From Ancalomicrobiaceae bacterium (GTDB lineage: Bacteria > Pseudomonadota > Alphaproteobacteria > Rhizobiales > Ancalomicrobiaceae), in the NCBI GenBank assembly GCA_031291575.1, contig JARLIT010000263.1, forward strand, positions 1 to 41,407: DNA of 41,407 nucleotides. The letters are read 5' to 3'. The stretch's first letter is position 1. Each line of letters opens with the position of its first letter. Shown in pieces: positions 16,538-27,410 of the stretch. Made by a program: the position numbers and the translations under genes. The notes under the pieces are model-generated. The model ran no database searches. It saw only the letters and a list, made by a program, of their open reading frames with translations, and had not been told where the DNA came from.

Positions 16538-18010
16538 ATGAAGTGCATAACTCGCATTCGCGTTGCTTGGGTACTCGCTCCGCTCGCCATTTCGGCCTGT
16601 ACTGTCGGCCCAGATTACGCGGTTCCGTCGTCTCCCGTATCGGCGGCCTTCAAGGAGATGAAGGGTTGGAAGCAGGCGGCGCCGAGCGATCACCTCGACC
16701 GAGGCACCTGGTGGAGCGTCTTCAAGGACCCGACGCTGGACGATCTGCTGCGCCGGGTCGAGATCTCCAACCAGACCGTTGCAGCCTCGGCGGCCGCCTA
16801 CGATCAGGCCGCGGCCCTGGTGCGCGAAGCCCAGGCGGGCCAATTTGCCACGATCTCGGGTAGCTATAGCGCCACGCGTAGCGGCGAGGGGGCTGCGCAG
16901 ACGGGAACCGGCCACCCGACCGCCAAGACCACGTTCACACCATCCCTGAGCGGCTCCTGGGATCTCGACGTCTGGGGCAAGCTCCGCCGACAGGTGGAGA
17001 GTTCAACCGCCAGCGCTGAAGTCAGCGCCGCGGATCTGGCCAATGCCAAGCTGTCGGCCCAGGCGCAGTTGGCCATCGCCTACTTCAACCTGCAAGCGAC
17101 CGATTCCTTGCACGACATTCTGACTGCGACGGTCAGCGACTATCGCAAGACGCTGGCGATCACCGAGAACCAGTTCAACGTCGGCACAGTGTCCAAGGCC
17201 GATCTCGTCACGGCCCAGACCCAGTTGCTCACCGCTCAGGCGCAGGCGATCGGTGTCGGCGTGCAACGCCAGCAGTACGAGCATGCCATCGCCATCCTGA
17301 CCGGCCGGCCGCCGTCCGATGTGACGCTGCCGCCGAAGCTGTTGCCACACCATATTCCCTCGATCCCGGTCTCGTTGCCCTCGACGCTGCTCGAACGCCG
17401 GCCCGACATCGCCGCGGCAGAACGCACGATGCAGGCGCAAAATGCCCTGATCGGCGTGGCAACAGCCGGCTATTTCCCCGACATCAGCCTGTCGGCGGCG
17501 CTGCAATTCGCTGGCAGAAACGCCTTCCCGTTCACCGCGGCGCAGGACATCTGGTCGCTCGGCGCCGCGGCGAGCGATCCGCTGTTCGACGGCGGCCTCA
17601 GGGCCGCGGAGGTGGATTCTGCGAAGGCCGCCTACCGGCAGAGCGTGGCGAGCTATCGTCAAGCGGTCCTCACCGCGCTCGGCCAAGTCGAAGACTATCT
17701 TGTCGCTCTGAAGGTCGAGGCACGTCAGAGCGAGGTGCAGGAACAGTCGATCAAGCAGGCGCGCGAAGCGGTCGATGTTTATCTCAACCAGTATCGGGCC
17801 GGCACTGTCCCCTTCACCTCGGTGGTGGTGGCAGAACAGACCCTGCTGACATCCCAGGAATCGGCGCTGACCACGCGGCAGAACATGTTCGTGGCAAGCG
17901 TCAACTTGATTGAGGCTCTGGGCGGCGGCTGGACGAAGTCCGATCTTCCCGATGCCAAGAAATTGACCAGCCAGGTCTCGCTTCTGCCGCGCGACGAAGC
18001 GACCAAATGA
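16538..18010 (+). CDS. RND efflux outer-membrane channel lipoprotein (NodT/OprM family)
   Basis: 490 residues. A signal peptide ends in a lipobox with lipidated Cys21 (LAISAC), followed by the family motif TVGPDY. Two OEP repeats follow, with typical pieces GSWDLDVWGKLRRQVE, LLERRPDIAAAERTM and a C-terminal VDVYLNQYRAGTVPFTSV. The protein forms a trimeric outer-membrane exit duct. ATG at 16538 has GAGG upstream and gives a proper signal peptide; an open frame from 16499 would bury it. It precedes the adaptor and two pump genes, forming a full tripartite system. Confidence 0.9.
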   Translation: MKCITRIRVAWVLAPLAISACTVGPDYAVPSSPVSAAFKEMKGWKQAAPSDHLDRGTWWSVFKDPTLDDLLRRVEISNQTVAASAAAYDQAAALVREAQAGQFATISGSYSATRSGEGAAQTGTGHPTAKTTFTPSLSGSWDLDVWGKLRRQVESSTASAEVSAADLANAKLSAQAQLAIAYFNLQATDSLHDILTATVSDYRKTLAITENQFNVGTVSKADLVTAQTQLLTAQAQAIGVGVQRQQYEHAIAILTGRPPSDVTLPPKLLPHHIPSIPVSLPSTLLERRPDIAAAERTMQAQNALIGVATAGYFPDISLSAALQFAGRNAFPFTAAQDIWSLGAAASDPLFDGGLRAAEVDSAKAAYRQSVASYRQAVLTALGQVEDYLVALKVEARQSEVQEQSIKQAREAVDVYLNQYRAGTVPFTSVVVAEQTLLTSQESALTTRQNMFVASVNLIEALGGGWTKSDLPDAKKLTSQVSLLPRDEATK

Positions 18011-18025
18011 TGCATTCGCCTGCAT

Positions 18026-18053
18026 GACGGCCCTCCCGGCCCGCCGTCCTTTT
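18026..18053 (+). terminator. Weak terminator-like hairpin between outer channel and adaptor genes
   Basis: GACGG (18026-18030) pairs with CCGTC (18044-18048) around a GC-rich loop and is followed by CTTTT. It could cause partial termination between the channel gene and the adaptor gene. Confidence 0.35.
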
Positions 18054-18159
18054 GAGCATGGGTTTGGGTCACGTATTACGGGTGCCTGTCACTTGACGCG
18101 ATGCGACGAGCGACCGGGGACCGATACGGGAACAGCTTGGACAATTTTGCGTGGTGCCA

Positions 18160-19548
18160 ATGGATGATCGAGTTGGACAGCCGATACTGAAGCGTGACGC
18201 GAAGCGCATTCCGCCGAAGGACGCCCTGTCGACACACCGGTCGGCCTGGGGAACGCTCGGCAAGCTCCTGGTGATCCTGGCGCTCGCGGGCGGCGGTTAT
18301 TGGATCTACCAACGCATCGAAGCGCGCTCGGACCAGACAGCCCGCACTGCCCGGCCTCTCGGCGCGCCGTCGTCGGTCGGCGTCGCCACGGTCGGAACCA
18401 GCACGATCCACGTCTATGTGAATGCGCTCGGCACCGTCACGCCGCTCGCCTCGGTCACCGTCCAGACGCAGATCAACGGCCAGCTGCAGCAGGTTGCGTT
18501 CAAGGAAGGTCAGACAGTCAAGAAGGGCGATTTCCTGGCCCAGATCGACTCCAGGCCCTATGAGGCATTGAAGGCGCAATACGAAGGTCAGCTGGCACGC
18601 GATCAGGGCCTGTTGGCCCAGGCGCGCGCCGACAACGCGCGCTATCAGACGTTGCTGCAGCAGAATTCGATCGCCCGGCAGACCGCCGAGGACCAGATCT
18701 TCGTTGTCGCCCAGGACGAGGGAACGGTCAGGATCGATCAAGCGCTGATCGATGCGCAGAAGCTCAATATCGCCTATTGCCGCATCGTTTCCCCGATCGA
18801 TGGCCGCGTCGGCTTGCGGCTCGTCGATGAAGGCAACTACGTGCAGACCTCCTCTTCGACCGGCATCGCCGTCATCACTGAGACCCAGCCGATCTCGGTG
18901 CTGTTCCCGGTCACAGAGGACGCACTCGGCGACATCGCACCGCAAGTCGCCGACGGGGCCAAGCTGCAGACGACCATCTTCGATCGCACCAACGTCAAGC
19001 AATTGGCGGCGGGGGTCGTGACGACGCTCGACAACCAGATCGACACGACAACCGGCACCGTCAAGCTCAGAGCGCAGTTCGACAACGCCGACAACAAGTT
19101 GTTCCCCAACCAGTTCGTCAACGTGCGCCTGCTGGTCACGACGCTCGACAACACCATCACGGTGCCCGGAGCGGCGATCCAGCGGGGAGCGCCGGGAACC
19201 TATGTCTATGTGGTTGGCACGGACAACAAGGTCTCCGTCCGCACGGTGACGGTCGGACCGGCCGATGGCGATCTGGTTGCCGTAACCACAGGGCTCTCGG
19301 TCGGCGACCGTGCCGTGGTCGATGGCGCGGACCGACTGCGCGACGGCGGGCAGGTGACCATCGCCGTGCTCGACGGCAAGCCGGTCGCTGCCCGCCAGCC
19401 CAAGCCGGCCAGTGCAATGCCCGGCGAGCCTCAGCCGCCGGCGAGCCAGGCAACTCCCCCGTCAACGAAGGACGAGACCCCGTCCGCGACACACCGGCGC
19501 AAACCGAATGCGGCGCCGAACCAGCAGCCGAACACCAATGCGAATTGA
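18160..19548 (+). CDS. mdtA: RND efflux periplasmic adaptor, MdtA-like
   Basis: A membrane-fusion protein of about 462 residues. A short cytoplasmic N-terminus and one anchor segment (around LLVILALAGGGYWIYQRI) are followed by barrel-sandwich halves (VQTQINGQLQQVAFKEGQTV, and RIVSPIDGRVGLRLVDEGNY) flanking a helical hairpin. A beta-barrel and a C-terminal domain come next. The last 55 residues are a proline- and alanine-rich disordered tail. ATG at 18160 is used; two GTG codons just before it (18151, 18154) are alternatives, and no strong ribosome binding site decides. The order adaptor, pump, pump is the MdtABC layout. Confidence 0.88.
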   Translation: MDDRVGQPILKRDAKRIPPKDALSTHRSAWGTLGKLLVILALAGGGYWIYQRIEARSDQTARTARPLGAPSSVGVATVGTSTIHVYVNALGTVTPLASVTVQTQINGQLQQVAFKEGQTVKKGDFLAQIDSRPYEALKAQYEGQLARDQGLLAQARADNARYQTLLQQNSIARQTAEDQIFVVAQDEGTVRIDQALIDAQKLNIAYCRIVSPIDGRVGLRLVDEGNYVQTSSSTGIAVITETQPISVLFPVTEDALGDIAPQVADGAKLQTTIFDRTNVKQLAAGVVTTLDNQIDTTTGTVKLRAQFDNADNKLFPNQFVNVRLLVTTLDNTITVPGAAIQRGAPGTYVYVVGTDNKVSVRTVTVGPADGDLVAVTTGLSVGDRAVVDGADRLRDGGQVTIAVLDGKPVAARQPKPASAMPGEPQPPASQATPPSTKDETPSATHRRKPNAAPNQQPNTNAN

Positions 19549-19653
19549 GCCTGATCGGCATAGCTCGATTGGTCGCGCAGATCGCAGTTTTGCAAAGGGG
19601 CTACGGGTGCTGGAGACGGCCCGCCGCGGCGTTGACGGAGGACTTGTCGACCG

Positions 19654-22600
19654 ATGAACGTCTCAGAGCCGTTTATCCTGCGCCCGGTGGGCACGACGCT
19701 CCTGATGATCGCCATCCTGTTGGCTGGAGCGATCGCCTATCGCTTTCTGCCGCTCGCGGCTCTGCCCGAAGTCGATTATCCGACCATCCAAGTGCAGACC
19801 TTCTATCCCGGGGCCAGCCCGGAAGTGATGACGTCGTCGGTGACGGCTCCGCTCGAGCGGCAATTCGGCCAGATGCCCGGGCTCAACCAGATGATCTCGG
19901 CCAGTTCGGCCGGCGCGTCGGTTCTGACGCTGCAATTCAACCTCAGTCTCAGCCTCGATGTGGCCGAACAGGAAGTGCAGGCCGCAATCAATGCCGCCGG
20001 CAATCTGTTGCCGAGCGATCTGCCGGCGCCACCGATCTACGCCAAGATCAACCCCGCTGACGCGCCGATCATGACGCTGGCGGTGACGTCCAAGACGCTG
20101 CCGCTGACGGACCTGGAAAGCATCAGCGAGAACCGCCTGGCGCAAAAGATCTCGCAGCAGTCGGGCGTGGGTCTGGTCAGCATTTCCGGCGGCAACAGGC
20201 CGGCAGTCCGGATCCAGCTCAATCCGACCGCGCTGGCGGCCCATGGCCTCGCCCTCGACGATGTCCGCACCATCCTGGGCAGCGCCAACGTCAACACGCC
20301 GAAAGGTAATTTCGACGGCCCGGCGCAATCCTCCTCGATCAACGCCAACGACCAGATCACCAGCGCCGAGCAGTATCGCGCTATCGTCATCGCCTATCGC
20401 AATGGTGCGCCGGTTCGCCTGAGCGATATCGCCAGCGTCGTCGACGGACCGGAAAACACCAAGCTTGCCGCCTGGGCCAACAAGACTCCGGCGATCATCT
20501 TGAACGTGCAGCGCCAGCCCGGCGCCAACGTCATTCAGGTGGTCGACTCCATCAGGACCCGACTGCCGCAGATGTTGGCTGGTCTGCCGGCATCTGTGGA
20601 TGTCTCGGTGCTGAGCGACCGGACCGTCACCATCCGCGCTTCGGTTGCCGACGTCGAATTCGAACTTCTGATGGCAATGGCGCTGGTCGTGCTCGTCATC
20701 TTCGTCTTCCTCAGGACCCTGCCGGCCACGTTGATTCCGAGCCTGTCGGCGCCGCTGTCGCTGGTCGGCTGCCTTGGGGTGATGTATCTGCTCGGCTTCA
20801 GCCTCGACAACCTGTCGCTGATGGCGTTGACCATCTCTACCGGCTTCGTCGTCGACGATGCCATCGTGATGATCGAGAACATCGCCCGCTACATCGAGGG
20901 CGGCATGGAGCCGCTGAAGGCCGCGCTCGTCGGCTCGGGCCAGATCGGTTTCACCATCATCTCGCTCACCGTTTCGCTGCTGGCGGTGCTGATCCCACTC
21001 TTGTTCATGGGCGAGGTGGTCGGACGGCTGTTTCATGAGTTCGCGATCACGCTCGCCATCACCATCGTCATCTCGGCGGTCGTATCGCTGACGCTGGTAC
21101 CGATGCTCTGCGCCCGCCTCATTCGCCACAAGCCCGACAGCGAGCGCGGCTGGTTCGATCTGAAGGCTGAGCGCGCCTTCAACCGGCTCATCGACGGCTA
21201 CGCCCGTCTCCTCGATGTCGTGCTCGCCAACCAGAGGCTGACGCTCCTCGTCGCGGTCGCCACGCTCGTCGCGACCGCAGGCCTTTACGTCGCCATCCCC
21301 AAGGGCTTCTTCCCGGTCCAGGACGTGGCGATGATTCAGGCCATCACCAAGGGACCGCAGCAGGTCTCCTTCGCTGAGATGTCGGCCTTGCAGACCCGTC
21401 TCGCCGACGTCATCCGCACGGACAAGGACGTCGTTTCGCTCACCTCCTTCGTCGGCGTCGACGGGCAGAACCTCACCCTCAACACCGGCCGTTTCCTCAT
21501 CAATCTGCGGCCGATCGGCGAGCGCACCGACAGCGTCACCGAGGTGATCCGACGGCTGAAGGACGAGACGGCGGACGTGATCGGCGCCGGCATCTACCTG
21601 CAGCCGGTGCAGGACCTCACCGTCGACGACAGCGTGACCGAGGCGCAGTACAAATTCGTGCTCGAGGATGCCAACCCCGGCGATTTCGCGGTTTGGGTGC
21701 CAAAACTGATCCAGGCCCTGTCGGGGGCGCCGGAGTTGACGGATGTCGCAAGCGACCTGCAACAACAAGGGCTTGCAGCCGATCTGGTGATCGATCGGGC
21801 GACCGCCGCCCGCTTCGGCATCACCCCGGCAACCATCGACAATGTGCTCTACGACTTGTTCGGACAGCGCATTGTCTCGACCATCTACACCCAATCCAAC
21901 CAATATCGCGTGATCCTGGAGGCCGCCCCGTCGCTGCAGGCCAAATTGTCCGGCCTCTCCGACATCTATCTGCCGTCGAACTCCTCGTCCTCCAACGGTC
22001 AGGTTCCGCTCACCTCGATCGTGAAGGTCGTACAGCGGGCGGCACCGCTGGTGATCACGCATTTCGGCCAGTTCCCGGCGACGACGATCTCGTTCAACCT
22101 CGCCAAGGGCGTCTCGCTCGGCGAAGGCGTCGATGCAGTGACTCGCGAAGTCAAGACGATCGGCTTGCCGGACAGTTTCGTGATCGCCTATCAGGGCGCG
22201 GCCGCCGCGTTCCAGTCTTCACTGGCCAATGAGCTCCTTCTCATCGCTGCTGCAATCGCGGCGATGTATATCGTGCTCGGCGTTCTCTACGAAAGCTTCA
22301 TTCATCCCATCACAATTCTGTCCACGCTGCCATCGGCCAGCGTCGGTGCGCTGCTGATCCTGCTGCTCACCGGCTATGATCTCGACATCATCGCCGTCAT
22401 CGGCATCATTCTTCTAATCGGCATCGTCAAGAAGAATGCCATCATGATGATCGACTTCGCGTTGGAGGCCGAACGCGAGGAGGGCCGCACCTCCCACGAG
22501 GCGATCAGGCAGGCCTGCCTCCTGCGCTTCCGTCCGATCCTGATGACGACGATGGTCGCCATTCTCGGCGCGATCCCGCTCATGCTCGGCGCGGGCGTCG

Positions 22601-22770
22601 GCTCCGAACTGCGCCGGCCGCTCGGCTACGCCATCGTCGGCGGCCTCATCGTCAGCCAGGTCCTGACGCTTTTCACCACGCCGGTGATCTACCTGTTCTT
22701 CGACCGTCTCGCCGGACGCTTTGGCGGGGCGCGGCCGACCCCCGATTTGGCGACCGAGGCGGGCGAATGA
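19654..22770 (+). CDS. mdtB: RND efflux pump subunit, MdtB-like
   Basis: 1038 residues, the normal length for this family of 12-helix inner-membrane drug/proton antiporters. The proton-relay pair is Asp401-Asp402 in [10 protein letters not shown]. Motif [12 protein letters not shown] and the C-terminal half signature [19 protein letters not shown] are clear. GGAGGA lies 12 bases before the ATG. The stop overlaps the next pump gene in ATGA. In characterised MdtBC pumps the two different subunits assemble together and export bile salts, novobiocin and similar compounds; the substrates here are unknown. Confidence 0.93.
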   Translation: MNVSEPFILRPVGTTLLMIAILLAGAIAYRFLPLAALPEVDYPTIQVQTFYPGASPEVMTSSVTAPLERQFGQMPGLNQMISASSAGASVLTLQFNLSLSLDVAEQEVQAAINAAGNLLPSDLPAPPIYAKINPADAPIMTLAVTSKTLPLTDLESISENRLAQKISQQSGVGLVSISGGNRPAVRIQLNPTALAAHGLALDDVRTILGSANVNTPKGNFDGPAQSSSINANDQITSAEQYRAIVIAYRNGAPVRLSDIASVVDGPENTKLAAWANKTPAIILNVQRQPGANVIQVVDSIRTRLPQMLAGLPASVDVSVLSDRTVTIRASVADVEFELLMAMALVVLVIFVFLRTLPATLIPSLSAPLSLVGCLGVMYLLGFSLDNLSLMALTISTGFVVDDAIVMIENIARYIEGGMEPLKAALVGSGQIGFTIISLTVSLLAVLIPLLFMGEVVGRLFHEFAITLAITIVISAVVSLTLVPMLCARLIRHKPDSERGWFDLKAERAFNRLIDGYARLLDVVLANQRLTLLVAVATLVATAGLYVAIPKGFFPVQDVAMIQAITKGPQQVSFAEMSALQTRLADVIRTDKDVVSLTSFVGVDGQNLTLNTGRFLINLRPIGERTDSVTEVIRRLKDETADVIGAGIYLQPVQDLTVDDSVTEAQYKFVLEDANPGDFAVWVPKLIQALSGAPELTDVASDLQQQGLAADLVIDRATAARFGITPATIDNVLYDLFGQRIVSTIYTQSNQYRVILEAAPSLQAKLSGLSDIYLPSNSSSSNGQVPLTSIVKVVQRAAPLVITHFGQFPATTISFNLAKGVSLGEGVDAVTREVKTIGLPDSFVIAYQGAAAAFQSSLANELLLIAAAIAAMYIVLGVLYESFIHPITILSTLPSASVGALLILLLTGYDLDIIAVIGIILLIGIVKKNAIMMIDFALEAEREEGRTSHEAIRQACLLRFRPILMTTMVAILGAIPLMLGAGVGSELRRPLGYAIVGGLIVSQVLTLFTTPVIYLFFDRLAGRFGGARPTPDLATEAGE

Positions 22771-25700
22771 ACATCTGCCGGCCTTTCATTCGACGCCCGG
22801 TCGCCACCATCCTGCTGACGGCGGGTATCGCCATTGCCGGCGGGCTCGCCTTCTTTCAGCTTCCCGTGGCGCCGCTGCCGTCGGTCGACATTCCGACCAT
22901 TTCCGTCAACGCCTCGCTCCCCGGTGCCAGTCCGGAGACGGTCGCCAACAGCGTCGCCAGCCCGCTCGAACGCCATCTCGGCCAGATCGCCGACGTTTCC
23001 GAAATGACGTCGCAGAGCGGCCTCGGCCAGACGCGCGTGACGCTGCAGTTCGGACTCGATCGCGACATCGACGGCGCGGCGCGCGACGTGCAAGCCGCCA
23101 TCAATGCCGCTCGCGCCGACCTGCCGTCGAGCCTGAAGAGCAACCCGACCTATCGCAAGGTCAATCCAGCCGACGCGCCGATCCTGATCCTGTCGCTGAC
23201 CTCGAAGACCTACACGCGCGGTCAGCTCTATGATGCGGCGACCAATGTGCTGCAACAACGGTTGTCGCAGCTGTCGGGCATCGGTCAGGTGATGATCGGC
23301 GGCGCGGCGCTGCCAGCGGTGCGCGTGGAACTGAACCCGCAGGCCCTGTTCAAATATGGCATCGGGCTGGAGGACGTGCGCGCGGCACTTGCTTCGGCGA
23401 ACGCCAATGCGCCCAAAGGGGCGATCGAGCAAGGCGAACGCCATTTCCAGATCTATACCAACGATCAGGCGTCCCATGCCGCGGACTACCGGTCACTGGT
23501 CGTGGCCTATCGCAATGGTGCCGCCGTCTCGCTGAGCGATGTCGCCGCAGTGGACGATTCGGTGGAGGACCTGCGCAACATCGGATACGCCAACGGCGTG
23601 CCGGCAATCCTCATCATCCTCACCGCGCAGCCGGGGGCGAACATCATCGCCACCGTCGATGGGGTGAAGTCGGAGCTGCCGCATCTGCAGGCGGCTCTGC
23701 CGGCCGACGCCGAACTGAAGATCGCCATGGATCGTTCGGTCACGATCCGTGCCTCGCTTCGCGATACGGAAACGACGCTGATGATCGCCGTCGGCCTGGT
23801 GATCCTGGTTGTCTATCTGTTCCTCGGAAACCTGCGGGCAACCATCATCCCAGCGATCGCGGTGCCGGTCTCGATCATCGGCACCTTCGGGATGATGTAT
23901 CTGCTTGGCTACAGCCTCGACATCCTGTCGCTGATGGCGCTGACGATCGCAACAGGCTTCGTCGTCGACGACGCGATCGTCGTTCTTGAAAACGTTGAGC
24001 GCCACCTCGAGGAGGGCATGGGCCGGGTCGAGGCTGCGCTGAAAGGCACCGGCGAAGTCGGCTTCACCGTGCTCTCCATCAGCCTGTCGCTGATTGCCGT
24101 GTTCACGCCGATCCTGCTGATGGGCGGGCTGCCAGGACGCTTGTTCCGAGAGTTCGCGATTACGCTGTCGATCGCGATCCTGATTTCGATGGTCATTTCG
24201 CTGACCACGACCGCGATGTTGTGCGCGCTGCTGCTGCGTGTCCGGCCTCGCCAGGATTTGCAGGCGCCGCAGCGCAAATCGCTGTTCCAGCGCCTCGTCG
24301 ACGGCTACGCGCGAAGCCTCGTCTGGTCGCTGAAGCACGCGGGTCTGGTGATGGTGATCCTGACGCTCACTGTCGCGCTCAATGTCTGGCTCTACATCGT
24401 CATTCCGAAGGGCTTCTTCCCGCAAGAGGACACGGGACGTCTGATCGGCGCGTTGCGCGGGGATCAGAGCATCTCGTTCCAGGGCATGAGCAAGAAGCTG
24501 CAGCAGATGATGGAGATCATCCAGCGAGATCCAGACGTCAGCGACGTCGTCGGCTTCACGGGATCGGGCAGCGGCGGTGGCGGCGGATCGGTCAATTCAG
24601 CGCAGGTGTTCGTGACGCTGAAGCCGCTATCAGAGCGGCATGCGACCGCCGACGAAGTCGTCGCGCGGCTGCGGCCGCAGCTTGGCCGGGTGCCGGGTGG
24701 CCAACTATTCCTGGTGGCGGCCCAAGACGTTCGCGTCGGCGGCCGCGCGAGCGCCGCGCAATACCAGTACACGCTCTCCGGCGACAACACCGAGGAACTC
24801 TACGCCTGGGCGCAGAAGCTGGTGGAGGAGCTGCAAAGGCGGGACACGCTGCCCGACGTCAATTCCGACCAGCAAAATCGCGCGCTGCAGGCCAATTTGG
24901 TAATCGACCGCGACACTGCCGCACGCTTCGGCGTCAGCATGAGCCAAATCGACAACACCCTTTATGACGCCTTCGGGCAGCGCCAAGTCTCGACGATCTT
25001 TGCTGCTGTCAACCAGTACCACGTCGTCATGGAGATTGACCCGCGTTACACGCAGCGGCCGTCGACGCTCGGCGATATCTACGTTTCAACGTCGGGACAG
25101 TCGAGCGCCACGGCGCAAACCAACCTGCCGGGCGGCCTGGTGACCACCTCGACCACATCGACGGCCAAGACCAGCTCCTCCGCCACGCTTGCCACACAGG
25201 CAGTCCGCAATGCCGCCACCAATGCAATCGCCGCTTCGGGCAAGACCGTCGCCTCATCCGGCGCGGCCGTCAGCATTTCCAAGGAAACGATGGTGCCGCT
25301 CAGCATCGTCAGCCACTATGAACCGGGCAACGCCCCGCTTTCGGTCAATCATCAGGGGGCGTTCGTCACCACGACGATCTCGTTCAACCTGAAGCCTGGC
25401 GATTCACTCGGCCACGCGGCCACCGAACTTGCCGCCGCGACCGACGCCATCCACATGCCGGCCTCGATCCATGGCGAACTGGCCGGCACAGCGCTGGTGT
25501 TTCAGCAGTCGCTGTCCTCGCAGCCGATTCTCATCGCGGCGGCGATTGCCGTCGTCTATATCGTGCTCGGGGTCCTCTACGAGAGCTACATCCATCCGAT
25601 CACGATCCTGTCGACGCTGCCTTCGGCAGGCGTCGGCGCGCTCATCGGCCTGATGGCGTTCAACACACAATTCGACATCATCGCGCTGATCGGCGTCATT

Positions 25701-26084
25701 CTTCTCATCGGCATCGTCAAGAAGAACGCGATCATGATGGTCGATTTCGCGCTTGAGGCGCGACGAACGCAGGGCGCATCGTCTTATGATGCGATCCTGC
25801 AAGCCTGTCTCAAACGCTTCCGTCCGATCCTGATGACGACGATGGCCGCACTCCTCGGCGCCGTTCCGCTCGCCATCAGCTTCGGCGATGGTGCAGAGAT
25901 CCGTCGCCCGCTCGGGATCTCGATCGCCGGCGGTCTGATGATCAGCCAGATCCTGACGCTGTATACCACGCCGGTGGTCTACCTCTATCTCGACCGGTTT
26001 TCCGAATGGGTAGCGCGCCGGCGCAAGGAACGGCCGACCAGCCGGCTGTGGGTCGGACGGGCGACTGACACCAATTCGGGTTAG
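22767..26084 (+). CDS. mdtC: RND efflux pump subunit, MdtC-like, with low-complexity insertion
   Basis: 1105 residues, about 70 longer than its neighbour. It has the same 12-helix architecture, with Asp401-Asp402 in [10 protein letters not shown] and the signature [19 protein letters not shown]. The extra length lies mostly at about residues 775-842, a Ser/Thr/Ala-rich stretch (for example [20 protein letters not shown]) inserted in the second periplasmic porter region, where the MdtB-like subunit has only a short serine loop. A glycine run ([11 protein letters not shown]) occurs near residue 600. The start overlaps the preceding stop by four bases, so the two subunits are translationally coupled. 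Confidence 0.92.
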   Translation: MNICRPFIRRPVATILLTAGIAIAGGLAFFQLPVAPLPSVDIPTISVNASLPGASPETVANSVASPLERHLGQIADVSEMTSQSGLGQTRVTLQFGLDRDIDGAARDVQAAINAARADLPSSLKSNPTYRKVNPADAPILILSLTSKTYTRGQLYDAATNVLQQRLSQLSGIGQVMIGGAALPAVRVELNPQALFKYGIGLEDVRAALASANANAPKGAIEQGERHFQIYTNDQASHAADYRSLVVAYRNGAAVSLSDVAAVDDSVEDLRNIGYANGVPAILIILTAQPGANIIATVDGVKSELPHLQAALPADAELKIAMDRSVTIRASLRDTETTLMIAVGLVILVVYLFLGNLRATIIPAIAVPVSIIGTFGMMYLLGYSLDILSLMALTIATGFVVDDAIVVLENVERHLEEGMGRVEAALKGTGEVGFTVLSISLSLIAVFTPILLMGGLPGRLFREFAITLSIAILISMVISLTTTAMLCALLLRVRPRQDLQAPQRKSLFQRLVDGYARSLVWSLKHAGLVMVILTLTVALNVWLYIVIPKGFFPQEDTGRLIGALRGDQSISFQGMSKKLQQMMEIIQRDPDVSDVVGFTGSGSGGGGGSVNSAQVFVTLKPLSERHATADEVVARLRPQLGRVPGGQLFLVAAQDVRVGGRASAAQYQYTLSGDNTEELYAWAQKLVEELQRRDTLPDVNSDQQNRALQANLVIDRDTAARFGVSMSQIDNTLYDAFGQRQVSTIFAAVNQYHVVMEIDPRYTQRPSTLGDIYVSTSGQSSATAQTNLPGGLVTTSTTSTAKTSSSATLATQAVRNAATNAIAASGKTVASSGAAVSISKETMVPLSIVSHYEPGNAPLSVNHQGAFVTTTISFNLKPGDSLGHAATELAAATDAIHMPASIHGELAGTALVFQQSLSSQPILIAAAIAVVYIVLGVLYESYIHPITILSTLPSAGVGALIGLMAFNTQFDIIALIGVILLIGIVKKNAIMMVDFALEARRTQGASSYDAILQACLKRFRPILMTTMAALLGAVPLAISFGDGAEIRRPLGISIAGGLMISQILTLYTTPVVYLYLDRFSEWVARRRKERPTSRLWVGRATDTNSG

Positions 26085-26414
26085 CTCCGAGCCCGGGTTG
26101 TGGGTCCCCCGCGTCAGATTGATCCGTCTTTGCATCAAGCTCAGATCATGCCCACTACCTCCAAATTCGACCGAGGTATCGAGTCTTGGGACCTGTCCGG
26201 GTCACCGCAACATGGAAGACGGGTCACTCTGAAGTGGACGTCAACAACGGTCCGGCTGCGATGACGCTCTGATAGGTCCCCAGAACAATCGCCGGATCGG
26301 TGCGGCCCCATTTGTTTGCGCCGATCCCGACCGGCAGGACATGCAGAGAGACCATCACCGGTCCGGTCAACGGCAGCTCTGAGGGCGAGCAAATCCTGGC
26401 GGGCGACGCAGTTT
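26085..26414. other. Gap between convergent mdtC and sorC-type genes
   Basis: About 330 bases with no supported gene and no clear terminator hairpin. A short minus-strand frame (26224-26354, starting MVSLHVLPVG) reads protein-like but I cannot assign it. It may be a remnant. Confidence 0.45.
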
Positions 26415-27410
26415 TCAGCGTTGCGACAATAGTTTCTGCCCGGTGGGCTCGTCCGTCACCAGATAGGAGACGTAACCTCCGCGCAGGGCAGCCAGCATGG
26501 CCTCGACTTTCGGCAGACCTGACGCGACGAGAATGCCGTCGCCCACAGCCTTGAGTTCCGCCGGCGTTATGCCGATCATGCGGCTGTCGAGCTCGCCGAC
26601 CACCTGCTCGCCGATCGCGTCGATGAAACGGCCGCAAATAACCGCGGCTGCACCATGCTCCTTGTACCAACCGATCTGCTCGGTCGTGGCGATACCCGAC
26701 TTGACGATCTGTGTGTCCAGCTCGCAGTTGCCGACCGAAAACAGCGTCTTGGTGAGAATCGAGAAGTTCTCGAGTTGCGAACGGATCAGCGGCTCGCGCT
26801 TCAGGGCGTCGGTAATCTCGACGCTCGACAGCACCGCCGGCGCGTGCAGCGTGAAACAGTCGGCGCCGAGGTTGGCGGCAATCCGGATCGACGAGGTCTC
26901 CGGCGCCGGCAAATTGCGCGACTTCATCGATCCGATCATCTGGCAGATCTTCACATTCCGGATGATGCCGCGCGGCATCTCTTCGGCGAGGCACTGGATG
27001 GTCTGGCCCCAGGCGACACCGAGCACGTCGCCCGGTTGCAACAGGTCGTACACTGCCATGGCCCCGGCCCGAGCGACGTGGCGCATGACGTCGATGGCTT
27101 CGATGCTCTCGTCCTCGGTCGGGAACACCGAGGCGAGATAGACATCCTTCAGATCGAAGGCGTCCTTGATTTCGCGCGACAGGTTGGAAACGGTGAATGA
27201 GGCCCCGTTGATGCGGATGTCGACGATGTTGAGCTCGCGGGCCTGCCTCAGGTAAGCGACGACCGTCGGTCGCGACACGCCGAGCCGTTTGGCAATGTCG
27301 TTCTGCGTCAGTCCGTCCTTGTAGTAGAGGATGGCAACGTTGGCGAGCAGGGCGTCGCTCTTGTTGAGCGGCGTCCTTTCCGACCTTTCGGGGGCATCCT
27401 CGGAGCTCAT
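26415..27410 (-). CDS. SorC/DeoR-type sugar-binding transcriptional regulator
   Basis: 331 residues. The N-terminal helix-turn-helix is at about 34-56 (LTQNDIAKRLGVSRPTVVAY). A large C-terminal sugar-binding domain of the SorC family follows, with motifs DVLGVAWGQTIQ and GVAT-like IVKSGIATTEQIGWYKEHGA. The family senses phosphorylated sugars made by the pathway it controls. It is the last gene of the leftward catabolic operon and overlaps the PfkB kinase stop in ATGA. The candidate operators TTTGACATA(T/A)G at 31688-31717 and 38946-38956 are its likely targets; that assignment is inference. Confidence 0.88.
   Translation of the reverse strand: MSSEDAPERSERTPLNKSDALLANVAILYYKDGLTQNDIAKRLGVSRPTVVAYLRQARELNIVDIRINGASFTVSNLSREIKDAFDLKDVYLASVFPTEDESIEAIDVMRHVARAGAMAVYDLLQPGDVLGVAWGQTIQCLAEEMPRGIIRNVKICQMIGSMKSRNLPAPETSSIRIAANLGADCFTLHAPAVLSSVEITDALKREPLIRSQLENFSILTKTLFSVGNCELDTQIVKSGIATTEQIGWYKEHGAAAVICGRFIDAIGEQVVGELDSRMIGITPAELKAVGDGILVASGLPKVEAMLAALRGGYVSYLVTDEPTGQKLLSQR

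Noticed and set aside
18129..18153. GGAAC-N16-CGTG, a near match to the EcfG promoter ahead of the MdtA-like gene
   Set aside because: The -10 lacks the final T and overlaps the start codon region, leaving no room for a leader.
19663..22062. 799-codon open frame antisense to the MdtB-like gene
   Set aside because: The sense frame is an unmistakable RND pump; the antisense frame is a shadow of GC-rich codon use, rich in D/R/H/Q.
26224..26354. Minus-strand frame starting MVSLHVLPVG downstream of the SorC-type gene
   Set aside because: Protein-like composition, but too short, with no ribosome binding site seen and no family I can name with confidence.
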